Positions 1 to 9,356 of a stretch of 23,047 bases of DNA are shown one piece after another (position 1 is the stretch's first letter; the number at the start of each line of letters is the position of its first letter). A program made the position numbers and the translations under genes. Where the stretch lies: positions 1 to 23,047 of the forward strand of contig DUTZ01000415.1 of assembly GCA_012841845.1 (NCBI GenBank). Direction: 5' to 3'. The notes under the pieces are model-generated. The model saw nothing but the letters and a program-made list of their open reading frames with translations, had not been told where the DNA came from and searched no databases. Source of the DNA: Actinomycetales bacterium. Its GTDB lineage: Bacteria; Actinomycetota; Actinomycetes; Mycobacteriales; Mycobacteriaceae.

Positions 1-62
1 CCGGCCAGGGGCGCGCGATCGGCCGGCTCGTCGAGGCGACCGCGGCGCTCGACGGCGACTGA
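1..62 (+). CDS. 3' end of an unidentified plus-strand gene (partial)
   Basis: An open frame runs in from the left edge and stops at TGA 60-62, giving a C-terminal tail of 19 residues ending ALDGD. It converges on helY with only 9 bp between the stop codons. In M. tuberculosis a 5'-3' exonuclease gene lies near this side of helY, but the visible tail is too short to identify. That it is coding at all rests on frame and context only. Confidence 0.4.
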   Translation, partial: GQGRAIGRLVEATAALDGD

Positions 63-71
63 TCCGGCCGC

Positions 72-2741
72 TCAGGCCATGTGGTCGAGCACGACGCCGC
101 GCCGCAGGGCCCCGACGGCCGAGCGGGCGGTCCGCGCGAGTGCGGGCTCGGCGACGTTGCCCACCTGCGCCAGCACGTCCAGGACGAGGCGGGCGGAGCG
201 GACGAAGTCGCCGGCCGTGAGCTCGACCCCCTCCTGCCACGACGCGGCGAGGATCGAGGCGAGCGACCCGCCGGACACCCAGTGGTGCAGCACGGGCGCG
301 AGGCCGGCGTCGAGGTCGGGCGTGGTGGGCAGGCGGTGCGTGCGCTCGACGGCGGCCACGTCCTCGGCGACGCGGGCGGTCTCGGCGAGCGCGAGCCGCA
401 GCGTCTCGTCGGAGGGCTCGCGGATCGCGGACTCGGTGCGCGGGTGCGCCACGACGGTGGCGATGACGGCCGCGAGCCCGGCGGCGTCGAGCCCGTTCCA
501 CACGCCGCGGCGCAGGCACTCGGCCACGAAGAGGTCCTGCTCGGTGTGCACCCCGGCCAGCAGACGCCCGGCGTCGGTGGCGCGCAGCGCGCCGTCCTCG
601 CGGCCCAGATAGCCGAGCTGTTCGAGCAGCTCGACGATGCCGCGGAAGCGGCGGGCGAGCGAGTCGGCGTCGGCGTCGACCTCGGCGGTGAGCGCGTCCA
701 CGTCGGCCGCCGCACGCGCCCACCGCTCGTACAGGCGCGCCAGTTTCTCGGTGTGCGGGTCGTCGTGGAGGTGGTGCTCGCGCAGGGCACGGCGGGTGCG
801 GGCGATGCGCGGATCCTTGCGCACCGGCTTGCCGCCCGCGTTCTTGAGCCGGCCCCGCGCTTTGCCGCGCAGCCCCTCCATGCGGTGCAGCAGCGCCTTC
901 TTGGCGCGCCCGTCGAGCCGGCGGCGCCCCTTGGGCAGGTCCACCCGGCCGACCGGGATCGGGGGCGCGGCGAAGTCGTGGCGGCGCAGCCAGCCGGTCC
1001 AGCCGCTGTCGGTGAGGCACAGCAGCGCGGGGTCGGCGGGGATGTCGGTGCGGACCTGCAGGACGGTGGCCACCATCCCGAAGCGCTTGCGGCCCACGGT
1101 GATCACCGAGCCGGGCGTCTGCTTGAGCATGGCCACGCGGACGGCCTCGAGGCGGTCGTCGCGGCTGGACTTCTCGACGGAGCGCTCGAGGCGGCTGAGC
1201 TCGGCGCGCAGCCGCATGTACTCGTGGAGGTCCTCGCCGCCGCCGGCCTCCTCGAGGTCGGCGCGCATCCGGTCGCGCTCCGTGGTGCGGCGCTCGACGG
1301 CCCGCGTCCGCGAGACCAGCGTCCGGTCGGTCTGGTACTGGGCGAACGAGCGCCCGATGAGCGAGGTGGCCTCGGCGACGCCCATCCGCTCGACCAGGTT
1401 GACCGCCATCGAGTAGTCGGGGGTGAACGCGCTGCGCAGAGGGAAGCGCGGGGTGTCCACGAGCGCGGCGAGGGCGTCCAGGTCGAGGTCCGGCTGGTCC
1501 AGGACCACCGCGGTGCCCTTGGTGTCGATCCCCCGGCGCCCGGCGCGGCCGGTGATCTGGGAGTACTCGGCCGAGGTGAGCATGGCGTGGGTCTCGCCGT
1601 CGAACTTGGTGGTCTTCTCCAGCACCACGGCGCGGGCGGGCATGTGGATGCCCAGCGCGAGGGTCTCGGTGGCAAAGACGACCTTGATGAGCCCGGCCGA
1701 GAACAGCTCCTCCACGACGGTGCGGAAGAGCGGCAGCATGCCGGCGTGGTGGGCGGCGATCCCCGCGACGAGCCCGGCGCGGAACGCGTCGTAGTCCAGC
1801 GCGTCGAGGTCGTGCCGGGGCACGTCCGCGCACGCGGCGTCGACGTGGGAGGCGATCCGCCGCGCCTCCTCGCCGGTGGTCAGGCGCAGCCGGGCCCGGC
1901 GCATCTGCGCGACGGCGCCGTCGCAGCCGGCGCGGGAGAAGACGAAGTAGATGGCGGGCAGGAGCCGCTCGTCGTCGAGCCGTTCGATGACGTCCTGGCG
2001 CCGCGCCCACTGCGCCCGCGACCGGCCGGCCACGCGCTCGTCGTGGTACCCGGTCCGGCGTCGGCGGCGCTGCTCGGCGGCGGCGCGCACGGGGACGAGG
2101 TCGCCCTCGGTGTAGAGCATGTGCGCGAGCGGGACCGGCCGGTGCTCGGAGAGCACGACGGCGGTGTCGCCGAGCACCTCCCCGAGCCAGTCCCCCAGCT
2201 CGCCGGTGTTGCTCAGCGTGGCAGACAGGCCCACGAGCTGCACCGCCGGGTCGAGGGTGAGGATGATCTCCTCCCACACCACCCCGCGGGAGCGGTCCCC
2301 GAGGTAGTGGATCTCGTCCATCACCACGCACTCCAGGTCGTGGAGCGCGGAGGAACCGGAGTAGATCATGTTTCGGAGGACCTCGGTGGTCATGACGACG
2401 ACGGGGGCGTCCGCGTCGATCGAGTGGTCGCCGGTGAGCAGGCCCACGTTCTCGGGGCCGAACCGGCGCCGGAACTGCCGGAACTTCTGGTTGCTCAGTG
2501 CCTTGACGGGCGTCGTGTAGAAGCAGCGGCCGCCGCGGGCGAGCGCGCGGTAGGCAGCGTACTCGCCCACCAGGGTCTTGCCGGAGCCGGTGGGCGCCGA
2601 GACGAGCAGGTTGCGGCCGGCGTCGAGGGCGGCGAACGCCTCGAGCTGGAAGGGGTCGGGGTCGAAGCCCTCCCCGGAGAGGAACGAGTCGAGGAGGTAG
2701 CCGTCGTCGGCGGGACCGGGGACGTCAGAGGGTGTCGTCAT
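72..2741 (-). CDS. helY: Ski2-like DEAD/DEAH-box RNA helicase HelY
   Basis: The protein is 889 residues, close to the roughly 900 of mycobacterial HelY. It is a superfamily II ATP-dependent RNA helicase of the Ski2/Mtr4 type, probably cytoplasmic and acting in RNA turnover or remodelling. Visible motifs are Walker [10 protein letters not shown] (about residues 48-56), DEIH (142-145), [18 protein letters not shown] and [11 protein letters not shown] long C-terminal region follows, as in the family. The reading frame is open further upstream, but the ATG at 2741 gives the family-like N-terminus (MTTPSDVPG) and is preceded by a purine-rich GGCGGA. The start overlaps the 3' end of tatC by 17 bp, so the gene is translated from the tat operon message. 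The physiological substrate is unknown. Confidence 0.93.
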   Translation of the reverse strand: MTTPSDVPGPADDGYLLDSFLSGEGFDPDPFQLEAFAALDAGRNLLVSAPTGSGKTLVGEYAAYRALARGGRCFYTTPVKALSNQKFRQFRRRFGPENVGLLTGDHSIDADAPVVVMTTEVLRNMIYSGSSALHDLECVVMDEIHYLGDRSRGVVWEEIILTLDPAVQLVGLSATLSNTGELGDWLGEVLGDTAVVLSEHRPVPLAHMLYTEGDLVPVRAAAEQRRRRRTGYHDERVAGRSRAQWARRQDVIERLDDERLLPAIYFVFSRAGCDGAVAQMRRARLRLTTGEEARRIASHVDAACADVPRHDLDALDYDAFRAGLVAGIAAHHAGMLPLFRTVVEELFSAGLIKVVFATETLALGIHMPARAVVLEKTTKFDGETHAMLTSAEYSQITGRAGRRGIDTKGTAVVLDQPDLDLDALAALVDTPRFPLRSAFTPDYSMAVNLVERMGVAEATSLIGRSFAQYQTDRTLVSRTRAVERRTTERDRMRADLEEAGGGEDLHEYMRLRAELSRLERSVEKSSRDDRLEAVRVAMLKQTPGSVITVGRKRFGMVATVLQVRTDIPADPALLCLTDSGWTGWLRRHDFAAPPIPVGRVDLPKGRRRLDGRAKKALLHRMEGLRGKARGRLKNAGGKPVRKDPRIARTRRALREHHLHDDPHTEKLARLYERWARAAADVDALTAEVDADADSLARRFRGIVELLEQLGYLGREDGALRATDAGRLLAGVHTEQDLFVAECLRRGVWNGLDAAGLAAVIATVVAHPRTESAIREPSDETLRLALAETARVAEDVAAVERTHRLPTTPDLDAGLAPVLHHWVSGGSLASILAASWQEGVELTAGDFVRSARLVLDVLAQVGNVAEPALARTARSAVGALRRGVVLDHMA

Positions 2742-3765
2742 ACAGCGTTCCGCCCGTCGGCGCCTGCAGGGGCCGTCCGGGCGCGAGGGGGGCGGGCGCG
2801 GCCACGGGCTCGGGGGCCGAGACCGACCCCGACCCGTCGAGGCCGCCGGCGGGGCCGATCGGCGAGGCCGACTCGTCGTCCACGTCCAGCCAGTCCTCGC
2901 GCTTCTTGGCGCGGCGCTTGTCGTGGATGCGGGCGAACTGGATGGAGGCCTCGACCAGGACACACACGGCCAGGGCCAGCGCGAGCATGGAGAACGGGTC
3001 CTGGCCGGGCGAGGCCACCGCCGCGAACACGAAGATGCCCATGATGATCCCGCGCCGCGACTTGGCCAACGTCTCGTAGCGGAGCACGCCGGCCACGTTG
3101 AGCATCGCGAGGAGCAGGGGGATCTCGAAGCTCACGCCGAAGATGAGGATGAGCTGGATGAGGAAGGAGAAGTATTGGGTGCCGGAGAGCGCCGTGGTCT
3201 GGACGTTGTCGCCGATCGAGAGCAGGAACTCGAGGGCGTGGACCACGATGACGTACGCGAGGACGGCGCCCCCGACGAAGAGCAGGGCGGCGAGGATCGT
3301 GAAGGTGATCCCGTAGCGCTTCTCGTTCTTGTGCAGCCCCGGGGTGATGAACGCCCAGACCTGGTAGAGCCAGACGGGGCTGGCGAGCACGATGCCGGCC
3401 GTGGCCGCCACCTTGAGGCGGAGCATGAACTGCTCGAAGGGGCCGGTGGCCAGCAGGCGGCACTCCTCGCCGTCACCACCGAGCTGCATACGCGAACCCG
3501 GTGGGATGTCGCAGTACGGACCGGTGAGGATCTCGCCCAGGGAGGGGATGCCGAAGATCCCGCTGCCGTACCACCAGAACCCGAAGATCAGCGTGACGAC
3601 GACCGCGCCGAGCGAGATGAGCAGGCGCTTGCGGAGCTCGTAGATGTGCTCGACGAGCGGCATCGTGCCGTCGGGATTGCGGCGCCGACGCCGCAGACGG
3701 GGCGTGCGACGACCGACGCCCCCCGTGCGGGAGGCGTCGCTCGAGTCGGTTCCGGCCCGGGTCAT
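2725..3765 (-). CDS. tatC: Sec-independent protein translocase TatC
   Basis: TatC is the integral membrane receptor of the twin-arginine translocation system; it binds RR signal peptides and recruits TatA. The 346-residue protein has a basic N-terminus (RRRRR near 25-29) and the conserved cytoplasmic [15 protein letters not shown] segment at 35-49. Six hydrophobic helices follow, with the conserved stretches [30 protein letters not shown] and [10 protein letters not shown]. The spacing and wording match mycobacterial TatC closely. After helix 6 there is a charged then Pro/Ala-rich cytoplasmic tail of about 60-70 residues, which varies between species. Met35 could be an internal start, but relatives keep the basic extension. 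It lies 12 bp after tatA and overlaps helY. Confidence 0.96.
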   Translation of the reverse strand: MTRAGTDSSDASRTGGVGRRTPRLRRRRRNPDGTMPLVEHIYELRKRLLISLGAVVVTLIFGFWWYGSGIFGIPSLGEILTGPYCDIPPGSRMQLGGDGEECRLLATGPFEQFMLRLKVAATAGIVLASPVWLYQVWAFITPGLHKNEKRYGITFTILAALLFVGGAVLAYVIVVHALEFLLSIGDNVQTTALSGTQYFSFLIQLILIFGVSFEIPLLLAMLNVAGVLRYETLAKSRRGIIMGIFVFAAVASPGQDPFSMLALALAVCVLVEASIQFARIHDKRRAKKREDWLDVDDESASPIGPAGGLDGSGSVSAPEPVAAPAPLAPGRPLQAPTGGTLYDDTL

Positions 3766-3777
3766 CGGGGTGGGGAC

Positions 3778-4176
3778 CTACTGCCCCGTGTGGGGGCGGC
3801 CCTCGTAGGGGGCCGTGGGGTCGGTGAACTGCTGCGGTGCCTGGCCCTGGCCGGGCTGCTGGTGCGGCTGCTGCGGCGCCTGCGGGTAGGCCTGCTGCTG
3901 GGGCTGCTGCATCGGCTGCTGAGGCTGCTGCACCGGCTGCTGCTGCTGGGGGTGCGCCTGGGGCTGGGTGTACTGCGCCGTGTTGGGCTGCTCACCCTGC
4001 GTGAGTGCCTGGGGCTCGTTCTCCCCTCCGTCGTTCTGCATCTCCTTCATCTCCGACTTGAAGATGCGCATCGACCGACCGAGCCCACGGGCGGCGTCAG
4101 GCAGCTTCTTGGCGCCGAAGAGCAGGACGACGACAGCCAAGATGATCAGCAACTGCCATGGGCTGGGGGGAGTCAT
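3778..4176 (-). CDS. tatA: Sec-independent protein translocase TatA with long Gln/Pro-rich tail
   Basis: TatA forms the translocation pore or membrane-weakening assembly of the Tat pathway. The protein starts with a short N-terminal helix ([18 protein letters not shown], residues 9-26). It is followed by the amphipathic helix [17 protein letters not shown], the hallmark FGxKKLP-G-RxF arrangement. The start at 4176 has a perfect GGAGGT Shine-Dalgarno at 4181-4186. At 132 residues it is longer than mycobacterial TatA (about 83), because residues from about 60 onwards are a low-complexity Gln/Pro tail. It is the first gene of a tatA-tatC-helY transcript. Confidence 0.96.
   Translation of the reverse strand: MTPPSPWQLLIILAVVVLLFGAKKLPDAARGLGRSMRIFKSEMKEMQNDGGENEPQALTQGEQPNTAQYTQPQAHPQQQQPVQQPQQPMQQPQQQAYPQAPQQPHQQPGQGQAPQQFTDPTAPYEGRPHTGQ
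3833..3992 (-). repeat. Low-complexity Gln/Pro-coding tract in tatA
   Basis: This stretch is built of imperfect CTG/CAG-type triplets, read on the minus strand as CAG and CCG codons, with short units such as [13 protein letters not shown]. It encodes about half of TatA. The triplet structure makes it prone to length variation by slippage; boundaries are approximate. Confidence 0.7.
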
Positions 4177-4206
4177 GTCAACCTCCGATTGTGTGATGAC
4201 GTGGCC

Positions 4207-4212
4207 ATGCTA
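4207..4212 (-). promoter_or_regulatory. Putative -10 box of tatA
   Basis: The minus-strand hexamer TAGCAT fits the actinobacterial TANNNT -10 consensus. It lies about 30 nt before the tatA start, leaving room for a short leader with the GGAGGT ribosome binding site. No convincing -35 box is visible. Confidence 0.45.
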
Positions 4213-4233
4213 ACGCACGGGTCCGCGGTGGTG

Positions 4234-4255
4234 CGGGCCAGCGGCCGGTGGCCCG
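4234..4255. terminator. Hairpin between pafC and tatA
   Basis: A perfect 7-bp inverted repeat (CGGGCCA and TGGCCCG, loop of 8) sits 6 bp beyond the pafC stop codon. There is no T-tract, which is common for actinobacterial hairpin terminators. It plausibly ends the mpa-dop-pup-paf transcript before the tatA promoter. Confidence 0.5.
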
Positions 4256-4260
4256 GGTGC

Positions 4261-5256
4261 TCAGCCCGCGCCGCCGGCGTCGGACGGGGTGGGGGCGTCG
4301 GAAGCGTAGTGCGCCAGCCCTTCCGCCGCCCGGGCGGCGATCTCGGCGGCCAGGTCCGGGTCGGTGGGCGTCACGACGTCGGCATGGCCGAGGAGAAAAC
4401 GCTGCAGCCAGGCGCGATCGTGGTAGCCGACGGTCACGTCGACGTCGCCGTCGGGCCGGCGGACCACGTCGCGGAACGGGAACTCGTCGAGGAACCACGC
4501 GCCGGCGGCCCGCACCGTGGCCGTCTCGCCGTCCGCCGCGTCGCCGCCGTACTCCTGTGGCTCGGGGCCCAGCGGCCGGCGCTCCCCCACGTCCTCCGCG
4601 CCGCTCATCCGGTCGGTGCGGAACGTGCGCCACTCGCCGGCCTCCCGGTCCACGCCGTGAACGTAGGAGTGCCCGTCCGCCACGGAGACCCGCGCCGGGT
4701 CCACGACGCGGATCGTGGAGGTGTCGGAGCTGGCGGAGTGGTAGACGAAGCGCAGGGCCCGGCCCCGGTGGACGGCCGTGCGGACGGTGTCGGCGTCGGT
4801 CGGGTCGGCGGCCGTGCCGGCGGATGCGGCGGAGACGGGGTCCGACGCGCCGGCGTCGCGGGCCGGGACGCCCGCCGCAGCACGAAGGGTCTCCAGCAGG
4901 TCGCGCAGCGCCGCCTGGTCCACGACCTCGGGGTGGTCGAGGAACACCGCCAGCCCGGTCTCGAGGGTCACGGCCTCGGCGGCGGTGAGGCGCACGGGGC
5001 GGTCGATGCCGGCGGTGAAGGTCACCTCGACCAGCTCGGCGTCGTCGAGGTCCTCGGCCGAGAAGGCCAGGTCGATGAGGTCGCCGGGCCCGTAGCCGGG
5101 CAGGCCGCAGGACCACAGCTGCCACAGGGCGCCGCGGAGCTGTTGCTCGCTCATCCCGAGGTCGCGGGCGGCGTCGGCCACCCGGACCGCGCCCCGGGCG
5201 TGGAAGTACGGGACCACGCTGAGCAGCGTGGCCAGCGGGACGGTGCGCGGGCTCAT
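4261..5256 (-). CDS. pafC: WYL-domain transcriptional regulator PafC
   Basis: The 331-residue protein has an N-terminal helix-turn-helix region (about residues 15-45, with VADAARDLGMSEQQLRGAL) and a WYL ligand-sensing domain. The WYL region includes GRALRFVYHSASS and DGHSYVHGVDREAGEWRTFRTDRM, followed by the WCX C-terminal extension. In mycobacteria PafC acts with PafB as an activator of the LexA/RecA-independent DNA-damage regulon. The start ATG at 5256 overlaps the pafB stop as ATGA, so the two proteins are translationally coupled. That fits a heterodimer made in equal amounts. A longer upstream open frame exists, but it lies inside pafB and is not protein-like. Confidence 0.93.
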   Translation of the reverse strand: MSPRTVPLATLLSVVPYFHARGAVRVADAARDLGMSEQQLRGALWQLWSCGLPGYGPGDLIDLAFSAEDLDDAELVEVTFTAGIDRPVRLTAAEAVTLETGLAVFLDHPEVVDQAALRDLLETLRAAAGVPARDAGASDPVSAASAGTAADPTDADTVRTAVHRGRALRFVYHSASSDTSTIRVVDPARVSVADGHSYVHGVDREAGEWRTFRTDRMSGAEDVGERRPLGPEPQEYGGDAADGETATVRAAGAWFLDEFPFRDVVRRPDGDVDVTVGYHDRAWLQRFLLGHADVVTPTDPDLAAEIAARAAEGLAHYASDAPTPSDAGGAG

Positions 5257-6221
5257 CGGACGGCCTCCGTCGCAGCGGTGAGGATGGTGACGACGCGGTC
5301 CCGCAGACCCGGCGGGGCGAGGGCCGCGGCGTCGGGCCCCTGGGAGGCGACGAGCGCGGCGAGCTCGGCGAGCGGGGCCGTCACCTCGAGGTCGGCCCCG
5401 GCCCGGCCGTACCGCTCGGTCGGGGTCGTCGCGGACGCCATGGCGCGGAGCTCGGCGGCGTGGCCGTCGGCTACCCAGACGGTGGCCGTGGCGACCGGGT
5501 TGACCCGCGCGATCGCGGCGTCGAGCAGGGCGAGCACGTCCCCGGTGGGCGGGACGGCGGCGGTCCGGCCGGGGGCGCCGAGCCGGACGTCGGACATCCG
5601 CACCAGCCGGAACGTGCGGGGCGCGCCGCGGTCGAGGTCGTGGCCCACGACGTACCAGTGGCCGTTGCGGGAGCCGGTCCACCACGGCTCGATCCGTCGG
5701 GCCACGGGCTCGGTGGCGCCGGCGGAGGTGTGGCTGAACTCCAGGCCCCGGCCGTCGGCCACGGCCTCGGCCACGAGCGCGGCCACCGACAGTTCGGTGG
5801 GGTCGGCCACGGCGACGGTCGTGTCGCCGTCGCGCACGGGGTCGATCCCCGCGGCGCTGAGCTTGGCCAGAGCGCCGTCGGCCCGCGCGGACCGCTCCCC
5901 CTCGCGCCACACCTCGGAGGCCACGGCCAGGACGCCGGCCTGCTCGGCGGTCAGGGTGATCTCGGGCAGCTCGTAGTCCCGCGCGGGGATGCGGTAGCCG
6001 GCCGGCGAGCCGGGCGCGAGGGAGGCCCCCTGTTCGAGCGGCACCCCCACGTCGCGGAGTTCCCGCTTGTCGCGCTCGAACATCCGGAGGAACGCGGCCT
6101 CGGTCTCGCAGCCGTCGTAGCCCTGCACCATGCCCCGGATCTGGTCCGCGGACAGGAACGCGGTGGTCGACCTCAAACAGATGACGAGGTTGACCAGGCG
6201 TTGGGACTTGGAGGTGGACAC
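5253..6221 (-). CDS. pafB: WYL-domain transcriptional regulator PafB
   Basis: The 322-residue protein is the partner of PafC. The N-terminal winged helix-turn-helix (about residues 5-55) includes KSQRLVNLVICL and FLRMFERDKRELRDVGVPL. The WYL domain has GRGLEFSHTSAG, PWWTGSRNGHWYVVGHDLDR and RTFRLVRMSDVR. The start chosen is GTG at 6221, because the family begins with a short S/T-K-x-x-R-L-V-N-L segment and anything upstream would run into pafA. Its ribosome binding site is weak, so translation may be coupled to pafA, whose stop is 10 bp upstream. Despite the name it is not part of the pupylation enzymes; family knowledge assigns it to DNA-damage transcription. Confidence 0.93.
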   Translation of the reverse strand: MSTSKSQRLVNLVICLRSTTAFLSADQIRGMVQGYDGCETEAAFLRMFERDKRELRDVGVPLEQGASLAPGSPAGYRIPARDYELPEITLTAEQAGVLAVASEVWREGERSARADGALAKLSAAGIDPVRDGDTTVAVADPTELSVAALVAEAVADGRGLEFSHTSAGATEPVARRIEPWWTGSRNGHWYVVGHDLDRGAPRTFRLVRMSDVRLGAPGRTAAVPPTGDVLALLDAAIARVNPVATATVWVADGHAAELRAMASATTPTERYGRAGADLEVTAPLAELAALVASQGPDAAALAPPGLRDRVVTILTAATEAVR

Positions 6222-6231
6222 GCCCGGAACG

Positions 6232-7638
6232 CTAGCGCCCCAGCGTGGCGATGAGGTCGTCGACACGCGGGTCCTCGTGGGAGAACGGGTCGGTGCATGC
6301 CACCGTCGGCAGGGTCCCGTCGCCCACCTTGAGGTGCACCCAGTCCACGGTGAAGTCGCGGCCGGCGGCCCTGGCGGCGGAGATGAAGCGCCCGCGCAGC
6401 GCCCCACGCGTGGTGGCGGGCGGCTGCGTCCGGGCGGCCTCGACCTCGGCGTCGTCGACGACCCGGGTGACCATCCCCCGCCGCTCGAGCAGCGAGTGCA
6501 GGCCGCGGCCGGGCCGGACGTCGTGGTAGGTCAGGTCGATCTGGGCGAGCCGGGGATGGTCGAGGTCCGCCCCGGTCCTGTCCTGGACCTGCCGGACGAG
6601 CCGGAGTTTGGCGGCCCAGTCGATGTCGGCGGCGATCGAGTCGTGGTCGCCGGACTCCACCGCGTCGAGGACGCGCTCCCACAGGGCCACGGCCCGCTCC
6701 ACGTCGGGCCGGTCGTCCCGCTCCCAGCCACCGGCGTCGAGGTAGCGGTGTACGGCGGCGAGGAACTCCCGCTGGATCTCCAGGGCGGTCATCGTGGTGC
6801 CGTCGGTGAGGGCGACCGGGCGGGTGCCGGTGAGGTCGCGGCTCACCTCGCGGATGGCGCGGACGGGGTGCGCCACGGCCATCGGGCGCAGCTCCATGCC
6901 GGCCTCGAACATCTCCAGGACGAGCCGCGTGCTGGCCACCTTGAGCAGCGTCGTGGTCTCGATCATGTTGGAGTCGCCCACGATGACGTGCATGCGCCGG
7001 AAGCGCGTGGAGTCGGCGTGCGGCTCGTCGCGGGTGTTGATGAGCGGCCGCGACCGCGTGGTGGCCGAGGAGACGCCGTCCCACATGTGCTCGGCCCGCT
7101 GCGAGAAGCAGTAGGTCGGCTCCAGGGTCTCGCCGCCGACGCCCCCGGCGGGCGGTCCGGTGAGGATCTTGCCCGCGCCGCAGATCAACTGCCGGGTGAC
7201 GAGGAACGGCAGCAGGTCGGTGGCGATCCCGCGCACCTGCGTGGACCGGTCCAGCAGATAGTTCTCGTGGCAGCCGTAGGAGTTGCCCGCCGAGTCGGTG
7301 TTGTTCTTGAACAGGTACACCTTGGCGTCGATCCCGTCGGCGGCCAGGGACTGCTCGGCGTGGACGGCGAGGTCGTCGACGATCCGCTCCCCCGCCCTGT
7401 CGTGGGCGACGAGTTGGCGCAGCCCGTCGCACTCGGCGGTGGCGTACTCGGGGTGCGAGCCCACGTCGAGGTAGAGTCGCGCACCGTTCTCGAGGAAGAC
7501 GTTCGAGCTACGCCACCGCTCCACCACGGGGCGGAAGAGGTAGCGGGCGATCTCGTCGGGTCCGAGCGAGCGCGCGCCCTCCCCGCCGACGCTCGTGATG
7601 CCGAACTCGGTCTCGATCCCGACGATGCGACGGATCAT
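6232..7638 (-). CDS. pafA: Pup-protein ligase PafA
   Basis: PafA activates the C-terminal glutamate of Pup with ATP and forms an isopeptide bond to lysines of target proteins in the cytoplasm. The 468-residue protein has the glutamine-synthetase-like fold motifs of the family. These are the N-terminal metal/ATP residues in GIETEFG (about 7-13), the catalytic aspartate in [12 protein letters not shown] (Asp58), [18 protein letters not shown], and a C-terminal Pup-binding domain with [20 protein letters not shown]. It lacks the Dop loop, which separates it from Dop. It begins 6 bp after the pup stop, where mycobacteria carry prcB and prcA. Confidence 0.97.
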   Translation of the reverse strand: MIRRIVGIETEFGITSVGGEGARSLGPDEIARYLFRPVVERWRSSNVFLENGARLYLDVGSHPEYATAECDGLRQLVAHDRAGERIVDDLAVHAEQSLAADGIDAKVYLFKNNTDSAGNSYGCHENYLLDRSTQVRGIATDLLPFLVTRQLICGAGKILTGPPAGGVGGETLEPTYCFSQRAEHMWDGVSSATTRSRPLINTRDEPHADSTRFRRMHVIVGDSNMIETTTLLKVASTRLVLEMFEAGMELRPMAVAHPVRAIREVSRDLTGTRPVALTDGTTMTALEIQREFLAAVHRYLDAGGWERDDRPDVERAVALWERVLDAVESGDHDSIAADIDWAAKLRLVRQVQDRTGADLDHPRLAQIDLTYHDVRPGRGLHSLLERRGMVTRVVDDAEVEAARTQPPATTRGALRGRFISAARAAGRDFTVDWVHLKVGDGTLPTVACTDPFSHEDPRVDDLIATLGR

Positions 7639-7644
7639 GGCGGC

Positions 7645-7821
7645 CTACTGCCCGCCCTTCTGGACGTAGGACTTCACGAACTCCTCGGCGTTGACCTCGA
7701 GGATGTCGTCGATCTCGTCGAGCAGCGAGTCGGCGGACGTGGTGTCGGCGGCCTTGGCGACCTGGCCGGCCTCGTCGTCACCGCCGCCGGACCCGCCGGC
7801 GTTCTTCTGGATCTGGGACAT
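7645..7821 (-). CDS. pup: Prokaryotic ubiquitin-like protein Pup
   Basis: Pup is a 58-residue protein tag. It has a Gly/Asp-rich disordered N-terminus, a central amphipathic segment (SADSLLDEIDDILEVNAEEF, about 29-48) that forms a helix on the Mpa coiled coil, and the invariant ending KGGQ. The terminal Gln means Dop must deamidate it to Glu before PafA can use it. The start ATG 7821 follows a strong AGGAGGAG Shine-Dalgarno at 7827-7834. A much longer open frame in the same phase is an artefact that reads through dop. It lies 35 bp after dop and 6 bp before pafA. Confidence 0.98.
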   Translation of the reverse strand: MSQIQKNAGGSGGGDDEAGQVAKAADTTSADSLLDEIDDILEVNAEEFVKSYVQKGGQ

Positions 7822-7826
7822 GGTGT

Positions 7827-7834
7827 CTCCTCCT
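7827..7834 (-). promoter_or_regulatory. Strong ribosome binding site of pup
   Basis: AGGAGGAG on the minus strand lies 5 nt before the ATG. It decides the start of this short gene within a long open frame and fits high-level synthesis of the tag. Confidence 0.8.
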
Positions 7835-7856
7835 CGGGTGGTGTGGATGGTGGTTG

Positions 7857-9356
7857 TCAGCGCGGCGACGGGCCGTCGGGGCTCACGAGGTCGGGCTCGG
7901 CCTCGCAGTGGGCGCGCGAGCCGGCATAGGGGTCGGAGAGGTCCACGGACCGCTTCTCCCCGCGGGAGTCGGTGACGACGACGTGGTCCCATCCCGCAGC
8001 CAGGACGCGGTCGCCGAGTTCGGCGACGAAGCGTCCGCGGGCCCAGGCGCGCGTGGACTCGGGCGGCGTGACGGTGGCCCGGTCGACCTCCTCGTCGGTG
8101 AGCAGCCGCCGCATGGCGCCCTTGGCGACCAGACGATTGTAGAGGCCGCGCTCGGGGTCGATGTCGTGGTACTGGACGTCGATGAGCGCGAGGCGGGCGT
8201 GGTCCCATCCGAGCTGGTCGCGGGTGCGGAAGCCCTCGAGCAGCCGGAGCTTGGCGGGCCAGTCGAGCCGGTCGGCGCAGCTCATCGGGTCGGCCTCGAG
8301 GTCGTCGAGGATCTCCCGCCACGCGGCGAGCACCTCGGGGGCCCACGCGGGACGCCCGGCGCCGTCGCCGATCACCCCGGCGACGCGGGCGAGGATCTCG
8401 CGCTGGAGGGCCAGGCCGGTGAGCTCGCGGCCGTCGGTCATCCGCACCGTGGCCGTGAGGGTGGGGTCGTGGCTGATCCGGTGGACCGCCTCGACCGGGT
8501 CGACGGGGACGAGGTCGGCGAAGTCGACGCCGGCCTCGATCGCGTCCAGCACCAGGCACGTGGTGCCGAACTTGAGGTAGGAGGCGTGCTCGGCGAGGTT
8601 GGCGTCGCCGATGATGACGTGGAGGCGGCGCCACATCTCGTCGGGGGCGTGCGGCTCGTCGCGGGTGTTGATGATCCCGCGGCGCAGGGTGGTCTCCAGG
8701 CCGGTGAGGACTTCGATGTAGTCGGCCCGCTGCGAGATCTGGAAGCCGGGATGTTCGCCGAACTGCCCGATGCCCACCCGGCCGGCGCCGGTGTACACCT
8801 GCCGGGAGAGCAGGTGCGGCGCCAGGCTCAGGGTGAGGGCGTCGAAGTCCACGTCGCGGCGCACGAGGTAGTTCTCGTGCGCGCCGTAGGAGGCGCCCTT
8901 GCCGTCGACGTTGTTCTTGTAGAGCTTGAGCTCGGCGTGGCCCTCGGTGGCCGAGGACTCGCGGCCGGCGCGGTGCATGATGAGCTCCCCGGCCTTGTCC
9001 CAGAGCACCGCGTCGCGCGGCGAGTCCACCTCCGGGGCGGAGTACTCGGGGTGCGCGTGGTCCACGTAGAAGCGGGCGCCGTTGGACAGCACGCGGTTGG
9101 TGACGCCGTACTCACTCGGGTCGTAGGCGCGGGCGGCGCCCAGGTCGAAACCGCGGGCGTCGCGCATCGGCGACTCGGAGCCGTAGTCCCAGCGCGCGTC
9201 GACGTGCCCGGCGCCCTCGCCGGGGTCGGTGTAGGCCTTGATCACCTGGGTGGAGGTGACCACCGAGCTGAGCAGGGGCTGGCCCACGGCGACGATGCCG
9301 AACTCGATCTCGGTGCCGATGATCCGGCCGCGGGGCTGCTGACCCGGCGCGCTCAT
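7857..9356 (-). CDS. dop: Deamidase/depupylase of Pup (Dop)
   Basis: Dop deamidates the C-terminal Gln of Pup and removes Pup from substrates; it is a paralogue of PafA. The 499-residue protein has GTEIEFGI (14-21) and the catalytic aspartate in [13 protein letters not shown] (Asp99). The Dop-specific loop lies between about residues 36 and 82 (containing [16 protein letters not shown]). Also present are [19 protein letters not shown], the NTRDEPHA motif and a C-terminal domain with WDHVVVTDS. The start ATG 9356 overlaps the mpa stop as ATGA, so the genes are coupled. An in-frame start further upstream would extend into mpa and is not family-like. Confidence 0.96.
   Translation of the reverse strand: MSAPGQQPRGRIIGTEIEFGIVAVGQPLLSSVVTSTQVIKAYTDPGEGAGHVDARWDYGSESPMRDARGFDLGAARAYDPSEYGVTNRVLSNGARFYVDHAHPEYSAPEVDSPRDAVLWDKAGELIMHRAGRESSATEGHAELKLYKNNVDGKGASYGAHENYLVRRDVDFDALTLSLAPHLLSRQVYTGAGRVGIGQFGEHPGFQISQRADYIEVLTGLETTLRRGIINTRDEPHAPDEMWRRLHVIIGDANLAEHASYLKFGTTCLVLDAIEAGVDFADLVPVDPVEAVHRISHDPTLTATVRMTDGRELTGLALQREILARVAGVIGDGAGRPAWAPEVLAAWREILDDLEADPMSCADRLDWPAKLRLLEGFRTRDQLGWDHARLALIDVQYHDIDPERGLYNRLVAKGAMRRLLTDEEVDRATVTPPESTRAWARGRFVAELGDRVLAAGWDHVVVTDSRGEKRSVDLSDPYAGSRAHCEAEPDLVSPDGPSPR

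Noticed and set aside
81..3044. Plus-strand open frame of 987 codons antisense to helY and tatC
   Set aside because: Low-complexity Gly/Ala/Val/Arg/His composition and no motifs; helY and tatC on the other strand are clear.
9300..9356. Frameshifted remnant of the Mpa docking tail downstream of its stop
   Set aside because: The DNA after the stop is intact dop coding sequence with an ATGA overlap; no Gln-Tyr-Leu ending is visible in the other frames there.
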